From: Luminiphilus sp.
GTDB lineage: Bacteria > Pseudomonadota > Gammaproteobacteria > Pseudomonadales > Halieaceae
DNA: 44,557 nt
Reading direction: 5' to 3'
Assembly: GCA_016778045.1 (NCBI GenBank)
Contig: JADHQG010000008.1
Span: forward strand, 1 to 44,557
A program made the position numbers and the translations under genes. The notes under the pieces were generated by a model, which was not told where the DNA came from, did not search any database, and worked only from the letters and a program-made list of their open reading frames with translations. Of the stretch, positions 25,692-34,222 are shown piece after piece. Numbering within the stretch: the stretch's first letter is position 1; the number at the start of each line of letters is the position of its first letter.

Positions 25692-27872
25692 TTACGGTCC
25701 GGTGACTTGATACTGTCGCGTGATCGCTGTCCGATTCTCTTTGTGAAACCCCGGCGCGTGCATGACTTCTTGCGCAAATGCCTCTGCCTGATCCAGATAG
25801 TGGGGCGAGGTCGGGTCAGTCATGTGGCTACCGTATTGGTGAGTGCCCAGGATCTTTTGCGCGCCGTCCGCTGTCCACTCGATGAGGTAGTAGAGGCCGT
25901 CGCCCGCGACAACGGTCAGATGGTCATCGCTCTCATCCAGCCGTTCCGCATACATTGCGCGCAGCGTGTCAGGGCCGCCGGCGGCGGGCCAGGTGCGATC
26001 TTCTCTACCGTGCTGCTGAACAGCGCCCCACTCCGGATCCAGCCGCCCCGACACATCGCGCACGGACGCCATGCAGTATTGCAAGGTGTCACGGGCATCG
26101 GGTAGCGGCTCGCCAGTGCGCTCCGCCTGCCACTCCTCAAGAAGAATACACACGCCCAATGCGGCGTGGCGGTTGGTCTTGTCCGTGTGCAGATCCCATT
26201 CGCGAATCAACGACAGTGCCTCTGCCTCTTGCTCATTATTGGCTTCCAACTCGGCAATCGCGGCGAGGTAGGCATGACCGCGATACTGGGGCGAATAGGC
26301 GTTGTCGTGTTTGATAGCACTGAAGTCTGCGAAGGAGATAGCGGGATCGGCATCCAGTAGTTCGAGTCCGCGCACCGCTCGGTTAGTCATGCGGGTTGGC
26401 CAGCCGCTCTCCTTTGGATACTCCGCGAGTACTGGGTTGCTACCTGCTGAACTAATCTGAAAGGGTGACTGGTTTGCGCTGTGTACATAGCCAGACGCGG
26501 GGTTTGTCATGCTGGGCAGCTCGTCGATAGAGAGGTACTCATTCCAGATCAGATCGCTGCGATCGCCAGGCAGATACTGGTCCCACTGCCAGCCCCTGGC
26601 GCGGCGGGGCATCATCGCGTTGTGGATGAAGTAGATATCGCCGTCGGCGTTGGCATAAACAAAATTGAAGCTGGCAATGTGCTGTAGCGCGATCGCGTCA
26701 CGCCACTCCTCAAAGGAGGTAGCGGCGCTCATGGCCAGCCATTGTTCGACCTGGCGAATTTCGTTCATACCCGCGTAACGAATAGCGTAGGTGCCGTGAT
26801 CCGTCTTCATGACCGGGCCATGGATAGAGCGATAACCCTTCTCCTTCACTGTCCACGGTAGCCACCCGAACAATCGCACCTTGATATCGATGTCGAATGC
26901 CTCAAGCTCCAGCCACTCTCCGTCAACCCGATACCGGTTCTCATCAGTCGGATCGATATCCAGCACATAGGTATCGACCAGATCGGGCTGATTCACCGTT
27001 GCGCCCCAGCCGTGGTGCTCGGTGAATCCGACACCCAACGCAGGCGCTCCAATAAATAAGCCGCCCATGGCGTTGAGGCCCTCGCCGCTCTGCAGGTGGG
27101 CCTCATACCAAGAAACGGGGCCAATGAGCGGTTGATGGGAATTGATCATTAGCAAGGTTGAGCCCGCCTCGGTCCTCGTGGGCCCGACGGCGGTCGCATT
27201 GGATCCCAGCGTGATGGCGGTATTAGGGAGTACGGGTCCTTCACTGACCTCGAACTGGCGGGTTTCGGCGCGCAACTCAACGATTGATTGCTCAAAGCCA
27301 TAGAACAACAAGTGCCTGAACATGTGCGCTGCAATCACGTCCTGCGGTGTCACAGGCAGGACATCGAGGGTGACGCGCTCGGGATGTGCGGCTGCAAACT
27401 CGTTGAAGCCCGCAGCGAATGCCGCCAGGTACTCTCGGGTTTCCGGTTTCAGTTGGGTTTCATAATCGCGCTCGATGACGTCCCAAAACCCCAGCCACTT
27501 GATCAGATAGTCGGTGACCGCCGCGTCGCGACCAAAATAACTGGCCGCGTTGCCACGGTAATAGGGCAGTGTCTCTTCCAGAATTTCCCAGCCGTCTTCG
27601 GCTTGAGCCCAGGCGAGACCGAAGGCCATGTCCGCGTCGGTAGCGCCATAAATATGTGGCACACCCAGAGCGTCGCGTTCAATCGACGCTTGCCAGCCGA
27701 ATGAAACCGGCGAGGCGAGACACAGCAGTGTGAGGCTCAGGGTGAGCACTGACCGGATACTTCCGACCGATCCGATGGACCCTATATACCGGTTTGGGCG
27801 GCCAGCCCGGTCTAGCGACGCAGGGCGGTGGTTCAAACTGCCCTGGGGCTGCGTGCGTGTTCTAGCGATCAC
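25692..27872 (-). CDS. Penicillin acylase family (Ntn-hydrolase) protein
   Basis: 726 aa. The family hydrolyses amides such as beta-lactams, acyl-homoserine lactones or aculeacin-type lipopeptides in the periplasm. The precursor self-cleaves; the expected N-terminal nucleophile is S224 in TLGSNATAVGP, with alpha chain before and beta chain after. WERD-like early motif SIERDALGVPHIYG and HHGWGATVNQPDLVDTY support the family, and the overall pattern leans to the PvdQ/acylase group. Export is indicated by a hydrophobic segment (about 42-58) after a long Arg/Gly/Ser-rich leader containing GSIGSVGSIRSV. The GTG start at 27872 overlaps the cytochrome c stop (GTGA). An internal GTG at 27749 would give a leader lacking positive charge. 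Confidence 0.88.
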   Translation of the reverse strand: MIARTRTQPQGSLNHRPASLDRAGRPNRYIGSIGSVGSIRSVLTLSLTLLCLASPVSFGWQASIERDALGVPHIYGATDADMAFGLAWAQAEDGWEILEETLPYYRGNAASYFGRDAAVTDYLIKWLGFWDVIERDYETQLKPETREYLAAFAAGFNEFAAAHPERVTLDVLPVTPQDVIAAHMFRHLLFYGFEQSIVELRAETRQFEVSEGPVLPNTAITLGSNATAVGPTRTEAGSTLLMINSHQPLIGPVSWYEAHLQSGEGLNAMGGLFIGAPALGVGFTEHHGWGATVNQPDLVDTYVLDIDPTDENRYRVDGEWLELEAFDIDIKVRLFGWLPWTVKEKGYRSIHGPVMKTDHGTYAIRYAGMNEIRQVEQWLAMSAATSFEEWRDAIALQHIASFNFVYANADGDIYFIHNAMMPRRARGWQWDQYLPGDRSDLIWNEYLSIDELPSMTNPASGYVHSANQSPFQISSAGSNPVLAEYPKESGWPTRMTNRAVRGLELLDADPAISFADFSAIKHDNAYSPQYRGHAYLAAIAELEANNEQEAEALSLIREWDLHTDKTNRHAALGVCILLEEWQAERTGEPLPDARDTLQYCMASVRDVSGRLDPEWGAVQQHGREDRTWPAAGGPDTLRAMYAERLDESDDHLTVVAGDGLYYLIEWTADGAQKILGTHQYGSHMTDPTSPHYLDQAEAFAQEVMHAPGFHKENRTAITRQYQVTGP

Positions 27873-28306
27873 AAAGCAGAGACGTAGGCGGCAAGGTTGT
27901 CGATGTCCGCGTCGGTCATGGGTTTGGCCACCGGGTACATCATGGCGGACTGGGCACCCCGCTCCTCGCCTGCCCGATAGGCCGTCAGCTTGGCGACAAT
28001 GTCAGACCCTGCTTGCCCCGCGAGCATGGGTCCAATGCCGCCTTCGCCCCGACTGCCGTGGCAGGCGATGCATTGACCGTAATATTTCTCACCCAATGCT
28101 TCAGGCGATGCCGCAGCAAGTGCCACCTGTTTGGCGGTCTCCACGTCGGCAATGCCGCCACCATTGGCCGCTTTCCAATCCTCATAGCACTCTCCCACAC
28201 ACTGGTTGCGGTTGCCCGTCCAGTCCGCGTTGTTGCTTTGGGTGCCGGCCCAAATCAAACCCGATACAACGACAACAAAAGCGGCGATAAGCGATGTGGT
28301 ATTCAT
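27869..28306 (-). CDS. Periplasmic monoheme c-type cytochrome
   Basis: 145 aa. A signal peptide or anchor lies at residues 5-20 (SLIAAFVVVVSGLIWA). One heme-binding motif C79-IACH83 is followed by GSRGEGGIGPMLAGQ, typical of class I cytochrome c, with likely axial Met in AMMYPVA (M122 or M123). Residues 36-40 form an extra Cys pair (C-x3-C, CVGEC) that is not a heme site and could be a disulfide. It carries electrons for a periplasmic or membrane partner. The gene overlaps the acylase by 4 bases, so the two are co-translated. Divergent from the thioesterase gene. Confidence 0.9.
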   Translation of the reverse strand: MNTTSLIAAFVVVVSGLIWAGTQSNNADWTGNRNQCVGECYEDWKAANGGGIADVETAKQVALAAASPEALGEKYYGQCIACHGSRGEGGIGPMLAGQAGSDIVAKLTAYRAGEERGAQSAMMYPVAKPMTDADIDNLAAYVSAL

Positions 28307-28521
28307 GCAGCGATTCCTGATTGGCTTGATGGTGCTGGGCGGCCCAGCAGAAAGCGCGGAATGATAAGGCTTCTGCCCGGAAGATGACAGGTTCCCGCCA
28401 TGGGCTGTGGACTATTTCACGCATGCCTCACCGCGCACCGGTTTTGCAGTGACCCTGTGGCGACAAGCCGTCATACTTCGGACTCACTTCTACCGCCACC
28501 CATTGAGACGGGAGCCTTCTG

Positions 28522-28944
28522 ATGTCAAACCCCTACCGCGGCACGATCAAAGTGCGCTTCGCCGATACTGACGCCAATGGTCATGCCTTCTTTGGCAATT
28601 ACTTCGTATTCGCTGACGAGGTGTTGGGGGAATATTGGAATGAATTGGGTCTCGATGTCGCCGACGTGGTCGGTCCCGATTTTCTGACGTTTACCGTGAA
28701 TGCCAACATGGATTTTCTGGGCGAGAGTCTGGCCGGGGATACGCTCGAAGTTGAAGTTGCGGCAGAGCGGGTCGGCAATTCGAGCATTGTTATCGGTTTT
28801 ATCATGCGCAATATCCGAACCGGAGAAACCGCCGGCCGCGGCAGTTTTACCTACGTATTTGTCGACAAGCAGACTCGCAAAAGTCGCCCCATGCCCGCTG
28901 ATTTCAAAGCCTCGGTTCTGGCAAGGCACCCCGAGTTGGCCTGA
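28522..28944 (+). CDS. Hotdog-fold acyl-CoA thioesterase (4HBT family)
   Basis: 140 aa. The N-terminal signature is VRFADTDANGHAFFGNYF, in which D17-ANG-H21 corresponds to the DxxGH active-site segment of 4-hydroxybenzoyl-CoA-type thioesterases. The remaining beta strands (GDTLEVEVAAERVGNSS, GRGSFTYVFVDKQTRKS) complete a single hotdog domain. It hydrolyses acyl-CoA thioesters in the cytoplasm; the acyl group is unknown. GGAG lies 8 bases before the ATG. It may be co-transcribed with the DUF2452-like gene 80 bp downstream. Confidence 0.88.
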   Translation: MSNPYRGTIKVRFADTDANGHAFFGNYFVFADEVLGEYWNELGLDVADVVGPDFLTFTVNANMDFLGESLAGDTLEVEVAAERVGNSSIVIGFIMRNIRTGETAGRGSFTYVFVDKQTRKSRPMPADFKASVLARHPELA

Positions 28945-28971
28945 ACGCCAAGTCTCGACGTATCTGTGTTG

Positions 28972-29004
28972 GAACTCACTGATCAATGGATCAGACTTGA
29001 GTTC
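28972..29004 (+). promoter_or_regulatory. Strong RNA hairpin / inverted repeat before DUF2452-like gene
   Basis: GAACTCA (28972-28978) pairs with TGAGTTC (28998-29004). Directly inside it, CTGATC (28979-28984) pairs with GATCAG (28989-28994), with loop AATG and a 3-nt bulge. There is no T run after it, so it is not a classical terminator. It lies 20 nt before the GTG start at 29025. Confidence 0.6.
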
Positions 29005-29024
29005 ATCAAGCCAGAGGTCATCCC

Positions 29025-29618
29025 GTGACAGCGCGAGAGAAAAACACCCATCAGGACAAGGGTCTGGTGCTGGTCTTACAGGATCTGCATGCGGCATCTC
29101 CTGCCCAGCTGCGGTCAAAGTCCAGCGAGGAAGCGGCACAGGACTACTGTTGGTCGGCGCTGGTGCTTTCTGCGGCCTTTGGCTTCCGCGTAGCGCCGGG
29201 GCACACTTACTATCTGTATTTGAGCGAGAGTCGATGGCAACTCTCTTTGATTTCGCCACAGGAATGGGGACACCGGTTGCCTGGTGCTTTCGTGGCTCAC
29301 TGCCAGTTACGCCATGACATGACGTGGTCGCTCACTTTTGACTCATCGGTGGCAGAGGGTTCGGCAGTGCATGATGCCCTGGTGCAGTATCTCGCCGGTA
29401 TTCGATCTCAGCTCGATGAGTCCGGTAGCTGGGGGGCACTGCTGCGCGAGGGAGAGCGGCACTTGCCTTATCAGCAGCGGGTGCTCACCACTGCGCTGTC
29501 TTCATCGTTGCGCCAGTCTCTGACACTAAGCGGTCAAAGCGGCGTGCCGCTGAGCGTGCCGCTGCTGCAGGATGCTATGTCGCTCACGGACAGCGCACCG
29601 GATGCTTCCGAGGATTGA
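29025..29618 (+). CDS. DUF2452-like conserved protein, unknown function
   Basis: 197 aa, GTG start at 29025. The sequence GLVLVLQDLHAASPAQLRSK, then DYCWSALVLSAAFGFRVAPG, TYYLYLSESRWQLSLISPQEW and DMTWSL follow what I recall of DUF2452 proteins; the match is from memory and not verified. There is no signal peptide or membrane segment. The C-terminal 80 residues are low-complexity Ser/Leu/Gln. It follows the thioesterase across a spacer with a strong hairpin and is convergent with liuA (40 bp between stops). Confidence 0.65.
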   Translation: MTAREKNTHQDKGLVLVLQDLHAASPAQLRSKSSEEAAQDYCWSALVLSAAFGFRVAPGHTYYLYLSESRWQLSLISPQEWGHRLPGAFVAHCQLRHDMTWSLTFDSSVAEGSAVHDALVQYLAGIRSQLDESGSWGALLREGERHLPYQQRVLTTALSSSLRQSLTLSGQSGVPLSVPLLQDAMSLTDSAPDASED

Positions 29619-29658
29619 ACACGCGGTGGCGCCATAGAGATGTTGGGCGCTTCCCGCG

Positions 29659-30828
29659 TTACTGAGTGTCGGAGAACAGCTCTCGACCCACCAACATGCG
29701 TCGAATCTCAGAGGTACCCGCACCGATTTCGTAGAGTTTCGCGTCCCGGAGCAGCCTGCCCGTCGGGTAATCATTGATATAGCCGTTGCCGCCCAGCAGC
29801 TGAATCGCATCCAGAGCCGACTGGGTCGCCGCTTCCGCTGTATACAGAATGACGGCAGCAGCGTCTTTACGACTTTGCTCGCCGCGATCGAGTGCCTCGC
29901 AGACGGCATACAGATAAGCGCGGCTCGCCGAACAGCGCGCATACATATCGGCGAGTTTGCCCTGCACCAGCTGGAATTCACCGATGGGCTGACCAAACTG
30001 CTCTCTTTCGTGGACATAGGGGAGCACCGCGTCAAGGCAAGCCTGCAGAATGCCAACGGGCCCTCCCGACAGCACCGCTCGCTCATAGTCTAGGCCAGAC
30101 ATGAGTACGCGCACGCCACTGCCCACTTGTCCCAGCACTTGGCTAGCAGGGATGACACAGTCTTCAAACACCAACTCGCAGGTATTTGACCCGCGCATGC
30201 CCAGCTTGTCGAGCTTGGGAGATCGCGAAAAGCCGCCCGTATCGCGCTCGACAATCAATGCGGTGATGCCCTTTGAGCCGGCATCTGGGTCGGTTTTGGC
30301 ATAGATCACGTAAACGTCCGCATCGGGGCCATTGGTGATCCACATCTTGTTGCCATTGAGCACAAAATCATCGCCCTGGCGGTCTGCCCTCAGACGCATG
30401 CTGACCACGTCAGAGCCGGCGCCGGGTTCCGACATCGCCAACGCTCCGATGTGTTCGCCGCTACAGAGTCCGGGTAGGTACTGCGCTTTTTGATCGGCGG
30501 TACCGTTCAGGCGAATTTGGTTGAGACACAGATTGGAGTGAGCGCCGTAAGACAAGCCGACCGAGGCGCTAGCGCGGGAGATCTCTTCCATGGCAATCGC
30601 ATGGGCCAGATAGCCCATGCTACTGCCGCCAAACTCCTCAGGAATGGTAATGCCCAGCAGGCCCAGGTCGCCCATTTTTCGCCACAGATCACGAGGAAAG
30701 TCGTTGTCCCGATCGATGTCTGCTGCCCGGGGTGCGATTTCTGCCATGGCGAACTGATGCACCGTTTCGCGCAGTAAACCGATTTCTTCTCCGTGCCCGT
30801 ACTGTAAGGTGGCATAGGGTGTGCTCAT
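29659..30828 (-). CDS. liuA: Isovaleryl-CoA dehydrogenase
   Basis: 389 aa from the ATG at 30828, which gives the family N-terminus; the frame is open further upstream, but that part is unlike the family. FAD flavoprotein that oxidises isovaleryl-CoA to 3-methylcrotonyl-CoA in leucine catabolism, passing electrons to ETF. Segments closely match Pseudomonas Liu[53 protein letters not shown] and [21 protein letters not shown]. The catalytic Glu E249 is in [12 protein letters not shown], the position characteristic of isovaleryl- rather than medium-chain dehydrogenases. No other leucine-degradation gene (liuBCDE) is in the window. Confidence 0.92.
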   Translation of the reverse strand: MSTPYATLQYGHGEEIGLLRETVHQFAMAEIAPRAADIDRDNDFPRDLWRKMGDLGLLGITIPEEFGGSSMGYLAHAIAMEEISRASASVGLSYGAHSNLCLNQIRLNGTADQKAQYLPGLCSGEHIGALAMSEPGAGSDVVSMRLRADRQGDDFVLNGNKMWITNGPDADVYVIYAKTDPDAGSKGITALIVERDTGGFSRSPKLDKLGMRGSNTCELVFEDCVIPASQVLGQVGSGVRVLMSGLDYERAVLSGGPVGILQACLDAVLPYVHEREQFGQPIGEFQLVQGKLADMYARCSASRAYLYAVCEALDRGEQSRKDAAAVILYTAEAATQSALDAIQLLGGNGYINDYPTGRLLRDAKLYEIGAGTSEIRRMLVGRELFSDTQ

Positions 30829-30993
30829 GCCGGCAAACTCCCGTGATAAAGGTGGTGTCGAGCCGGTAGGCTTTACGCGGCCGAGTCCATCATAACGAGG
30901 TCGGCGAGTAAGCCATAGGGCCAATCTCTTGCCCGCAGGGCGGCCGTCGCCACACAGGATCGCCATACATGAGAAAAGGTCAGTGAAATCACG

Positions 30994-31485
30994 ATGAGGA
31001 AACTGCTGAAGTTTGGGCACTCGATGACTGCGATCACTTTTCTGGGATCGGTGGTGGTGCTGTGGGTGTTCCATCAACAGCTGCCGGCGCCCAGCGACGC
31101 GCTCGAGGTCTACAGCGCCCAGCGATCGGCGATGGAGAGAGTGGCGTCGTTAGTGCTGATGCCCTCTTTGCTGATCAGCCTGCTGTTCGGTTTAGCCTCG
31201 ATGGCGGCGGTGCCGGGTTTTCATGGTGCACCGTGGGCGTGGGGCAAGCTGGTTACGACGGTCCTCATGCTAGAAGGCAGTTTGCTGGGGATACAGAGTC
31301 CGATCAAACGGGAGGCCGAACTTGCCGTCGCTGCAATGACAGACGGCGATCTGGTAGGCGAACTGGCGCAGAAATTGGCGGCAGAGCAGTGGTCGCTGAT
31401 ATTGATCGGTCTGGTTGCCACGGCCAATGTGGCACTCGGTGTTTGGCGGCCCAGGTTTCGCTCGCGCGCTACTCCAGCGTCCTGA
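30994..31485 (+). CDS. Integral membrane protein, unknown function
   Basis: 163 aa with four predicted membrane helices, at about 10-28, 50-72, 82-98 and 133-150. A short polar loop with [11 protein letters not shown] lies between the first two. No family was recognised with confidence; DUF2269-like membrane proteins have a similar size and topology. It is divergent from liuA and overlaps the end of the BLUF gene tail-to-tail by 17 bp. Codon use and hydrophobic pattern support a real gene. Confidence 0.7.
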   Translation: MRKLLKFGHSMTAITFLGSVVVLWVFHQQLPAPSDALEVYSAQRSAMERVASLVLMPSLLISLLFGLASMAAVPGFHGAPWAWGKLVTTVLMLEGSLLGIQSPIKREAELAVAAMTDGDLVGELAQKLAAEQWSLILIGLVATANVALGVWRPRFRSRATPAS

Positions 31486-31936
31486 ACATCAGCGCTAGGC
31501 GTTTGCCGCGACTCAGATTTTCCAGAAACTCCTGAGGTTGCGCGTCCCGAGTCAGGAAGTCAGAAAAGCCAATGAGTTTATCGACATCGAAGCCGTCCAA
31601 GTTTAAGAAACCCATTTGCCACTCGGCGAATTCTCGTGACTCGGACTCGCCTTTGAAAAGAATCCGAACGCTATGGTGCCGGGTGTCCCGCTCGATCTCG
31701 TTAAACGTTTTATTGACGGCGAATTCGTTGCCTTCAAGCACCTGATAGAAGCAGCCCTCTCGGTATAGAAGCAGTCCTGTTAAGCCTCGTTCCGAATTGG
31801 CGCTGCGGGCAACTGCGAGTAACTCGACCAGATCTATCTGAGAGAAAGGCTCTGCCTCAGTGCTGACATACGCGAGGTGGTATATCGGTTCATCGGAAGA
31901 CTGTGGGGCATTACTGGGGTTGCCGTGCTCTGACAT
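31469..31936 (-). CDS. BLUF-domain blue-light photoreceptor
   Basis: 155 aa, a single BLUF domain (FAD-binding, senses blue light) with a short tail and no attached output domain. All the key residues are present: Y23 in HLAYVS, N47 in ARSANSERGLTG, Q65 in FYQVLEG, and W106 and M108 in EFAEWQMGF. Such stand-alone BLUF proteins act by binding a partner. AppA of Rhodobacter (BLUF plus a heme domain) counteracts the repressor PpsR, and other short BLUFs work with other partners. The gene is divergent from acsF across 185 bp, so light control of a bacteriochlorophyll gene is a natural hypothesis, not shown. Its tail overlaps the convergent membrane-protein gene by 17 bp. Confidence 0.93.
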   Translation of the reverse strand: MSEHGNPSNAPQSSDEPIYHLAYVSTEAEPFSQIDLVELLAVARSANSERGLTGLLLYREGCFYQVLEGNEFAVNKTFNEIERDTRHHSVRILFKGESESREFAEWQMGFLNLDGFDVDKLIGFSDFLTRDAQPQEFLENLSRGKRLALMFRTLE

Positions 31937-32019
31937 GGTAGGGGGCCTTTGAATGCAATGTATGCTACTTCACCGTCTAGCCCCCACTAACGAGCTTGCT
32001 TGCTAGATAGCCAATAGTC

Positions 32020-32069
32020 AAATAAAATTGACAGACTAGTGTGAAATAAAATGGACATAAACATGGACA
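32020..32069 (+). promoter_or_regulatory. Repeat-rich control region of acsF/BLUF with PpsR-type element
   Basis: AAATAAAATTGACA (32020-32033), AAATAAAATGGACA (32044-32057) and ATAAACATGGACA (32057-32069) form three similar blocks whose GACA ends are spaced 24 and 12 bp. TGT at 32040-32042 and ACA at 32055-32057 form TGT-N12-ACA, the PpsR/CrtJ consensus. A second near match, TGG-N12-ACA, overlaps it (32052-32069). TTGACA at 32028-32033 could also be a -35 box, but no -10 with normal spacing was found. No PpsR gene is visible in the window. Confidence 0.5.
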
Positions 32070-32121
32070 AGCGTCTTGGCTGCGCCGTTCATCGTTCCGA
32101 TTTTTGACATGGGGGAATGCC

Positions 32122-33189
32122 ATGATGGAAGCGCCTGCATCTGATGTCGCAACAAATCTAACCACCCAGCAGGCCTTGGAGAGCCAGCCTCTGGCCCCAC
32201 GGTTCTATTGCACCGACTACGCGGCCATGGAGCATATTGATGTCGGGCCTGTGCGAGCAGAGTGGGATCTGATGATGCGCGACTTTGAGCTCGACAAGAA
32301 CCGCGGACACTTTAAGCAGAATTACGAGTACGACCCCAGCATTCTGGAGTCTGACCCGGAATTGAAAGAGGAGTTTTTGGACCTGCTGGTCTCATCGATC
32401 ACTGCAGAGTATTCAGGTTGCGTGCTCTATCAAGAAATTGAGAAAAATGTGAGCAACCCCGACGTCGCCAAGCTGATGCGTTTCATGGCCCGTGATGAAT
32501 CTCGTCACGCGGGCTTTATCAATAAAGCGCTTAACAAGTTGGGTGTCGCGGTTGATCTGGGCGTGCTCAAGCGTGAGAAGGAATACACCTTTTTTAAACC
32601 CAAATACATTTATTACGCGACCTACCTGTCGGAAAAGATCGGTTATGCCCGCTACATCACGATCTACCGGCATCTCGAGCGCCACCCCGAGAAGCGGTTC
32701 CATCCGATCTTCAAGTGGTTCCTCGAGTGGTGTAACGACGAGTTCGCCCACGGTGAGGCTTTCGCGCTGATCATGCGGTCAGACCCCAAGTTACTGACAG
32801 GATTCAATAAGCTTTGGATTCGTTTTTTCTTGTTGGCCGTGTACTCGACTATGTATGTCAGGGATCACTCGCGACCCAAGCTATACGAAGCTTTCGGGAT
32901 GGATGTCACCGAGTTTGACTACACCGTATTTGATATCACCACCGAGATCTCCCGACAGGTGTTCCCGCTCACATTGAATACCGACGATCCCCGCTTCCGC
33001 GCGGGTCTTGAGCGAATGCGCGCACTGCAGGTGGCCCGCGACGCACTCGAGGGTCAGCGGGGGCCCGTGGCGATGCTCAAGAAGTGGGGTTATTGGGTGG
33101 GTTCCGGGCTGACCTTCGCCCGCTTGTTCCTGCTGCCCACCCAGGCCAACACCATTCCGGATCAAGTGTGCATGGAACCTGCCTGGTAA
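32122..33189 (+). CDS. acsF: Magnesium-protoporphyrin IX monomethyl ester (oxidative) cyclase, aerobic type
   Basis: 355 aa from the ATG at 32122 (second ATG at 32125), preceded by GGGGGA; this is near the family length. AcsF is a diiron monooxygenase that forms the isocyclic ring E of bacteriochlorophyll using O2. Diiron-type motifs are [26 protein letters not shown] (E126xxH129) and [11 protein letters not shown] (E207xxH210). [19 protein letters not shown] and [14 protein letters not shown] match the family closely. It marks the organism as an aerobic bacteriochlorophyll producer, but no other bch, puf or crt gene lies nearby. The accessory subunit BciE/Ycf54 is not visible here. Probably regulated with or by the divergent BLUF gene. 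Confidence 0.95.
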   Translation: MMEAPASDVATNLTTQQALESQPLAPRFYCTDYAAMEHIDVGPVRAEWDLMMRDFELDKNRGHFKQNYEYDPSILESDPELKEEFLDLLVSSITAEYSGCVLYQEIEKNVSNPDVAKLMRFMARDESRHAGFINKALNKLGVAVDLGVLKREKEYTFFKPKYIYYATYLSEKIGYARYITIYRHLERHPEKRFHPIFKWFLEWCNDEFAHGEAFALIMRSDPKLLTGFNKLWIRFFLLAVYSTMYVRDHSRPKLYEAFGMDVTEFDYTVFDITTEISRQVFPLTLNTDDPRFRAGLERMRALQVARDALEGQRGPVAMLKKWGYWVGSGLTFARLFLLPTQANTIPDQVCMEPAW

Positions 33190-33388
33190 CGGGCAACAGG
33201 TCGTCGCGCCGCCACCGGGGTGCATCAGCAGAGCCTGCTGCTCATTGCCTTCGACGGGTCTGGCGCGAACTCTATGCTGCCCGCAGCGTGAGCTAGACGC
33301 TCGTTCGTTTAGGCTGCGGATCGCGGGGCTGTTCTCAACTCTGCCGGTTTGATACGTTGACGCCTCAGTGAATCCTAGAGGTTAAACC

Positions 33389-34162
33389 GTGTCTGTTATC
33401 GAAGTTCATCAGGAAGCCGGTGTCGCACTCGTGACGTTGAATCGTCCCGACGCGCATAACGCCCTCAATCGTGCATTGTCCGAGGCCATCATTGCGACCT
33501 TCGCCGATCTAGCGGCTGACGAGGGGGTGCGAGCGATTGTGTTGACCGGTGCCGGCCGCGCGTTTTGTGCTGGCGTGGATCTTAAGGCATTGACGGATGA
33601 ACCCGAGCTGCTGTCGAGCGGACTCGGTCTAGGGCCCGAGTCGCCGATTGTCGTGGCGCTGGAGCGGTGCCCCCAGCCCATAATCGGCGCGGTGAATGGT
33701 GCCGCGGTCACCGGAGGATTCGAGCTGGCGCTCGCCTGCGATTATTTGTTCGCCAGCGAGCACGCGCGCTTTGCCGATACTCATGCCCGCGTTGGCATCT
33801 TGCCGGGATGGGGTTTGTCGCAAAAATTGTCCCGCATCATTGGCATCAATCGCGCGAGAGAAATGAGTTTGACCGGCAATTTCATTGATGCCCAACGCGC
33901 CGAGGCGTGGGGACTGGTCAATCGTGTTTGCGCCGCTGAAAGTCTCCTTGAGGAGGCGCTGGCGAGTGCCGCACAAATCGCAGACGCGGATCCGAAAGCC
34001 GTTTTTGCGCTAAAGGCGCTGATGAATGATGGCGTGAAAGAGACGCTCGGCGACGCATTGGTGCTGGAAGGCGAACGCGGCAATGCCTTTGCCAAGACGG
34101 TTGATTACAGCCAGATGAGTGCTCGCTTGGCGGCACTGCGCCAAAGAGCAGCCAAGCAGTGA
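33389..34162 (+). CDS. Enoyl-CoA hydratase/isomerase family protein
   Basis: 257 aa, crotonase fold, GTG start at 33389 with AGAGGT about 8 bases upstream. Family segments are TLNRPDAHNALN, GAGRAFCAGVDL, GAVNGAAVTGGFELALACD and RFADTHARVGILPGWGL. Of the two classical hydratase glutamates, the first is kept (E112), but the second position, 20 residues on, is H132 instead of Glu. The protein may therefore not be a standard hydratase; isomerase, hydrolase or another crotonase chemistry is possible. It is a stand-alone gene between acsF and nnrU. A short inverted repeat CAGCAG-AGC-CTGCTG (33226-33240) lies in the 199-bp gap after acsF. Confidence 0.88.
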   Translation: MSVIEVHQEAGVALVTLNRPDAHNALNRALSEAIIATFADLAADEGVRAIVLTGAGRAFCAGVDLKALTDEPELLSSGLGLGPESPIVVALERCPQPIIGAVNGAAVTGGFELALACDYLFASEHARFADTHARVGILPGWGLSQKLSRIIGINRAREMSLTGNFIDAQRAEAWGLVNRVCAAESLLEEALASAAQIADADPKAVFALKALMNDGVKETLGDALVLEGERGNAFAKTVDYSQMSARLAALRQRAAKQ

Positions 34163-34222
34163 CGCACCGCCGTCGCTGCCTCTTAAGAGTGCTTTTGCAA
34201 TTTGTGAAGAGAGCATGAAGGC

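Noticed and set aside
30829-31077. Longer N-terminus for isovaleryl-CoA dehydrogenase
   Set aside because: The extra 83 codons are His/Arg-rich and unlike the family; the ATG at 30828 gives the normal N-terminus and has a ribosome site.
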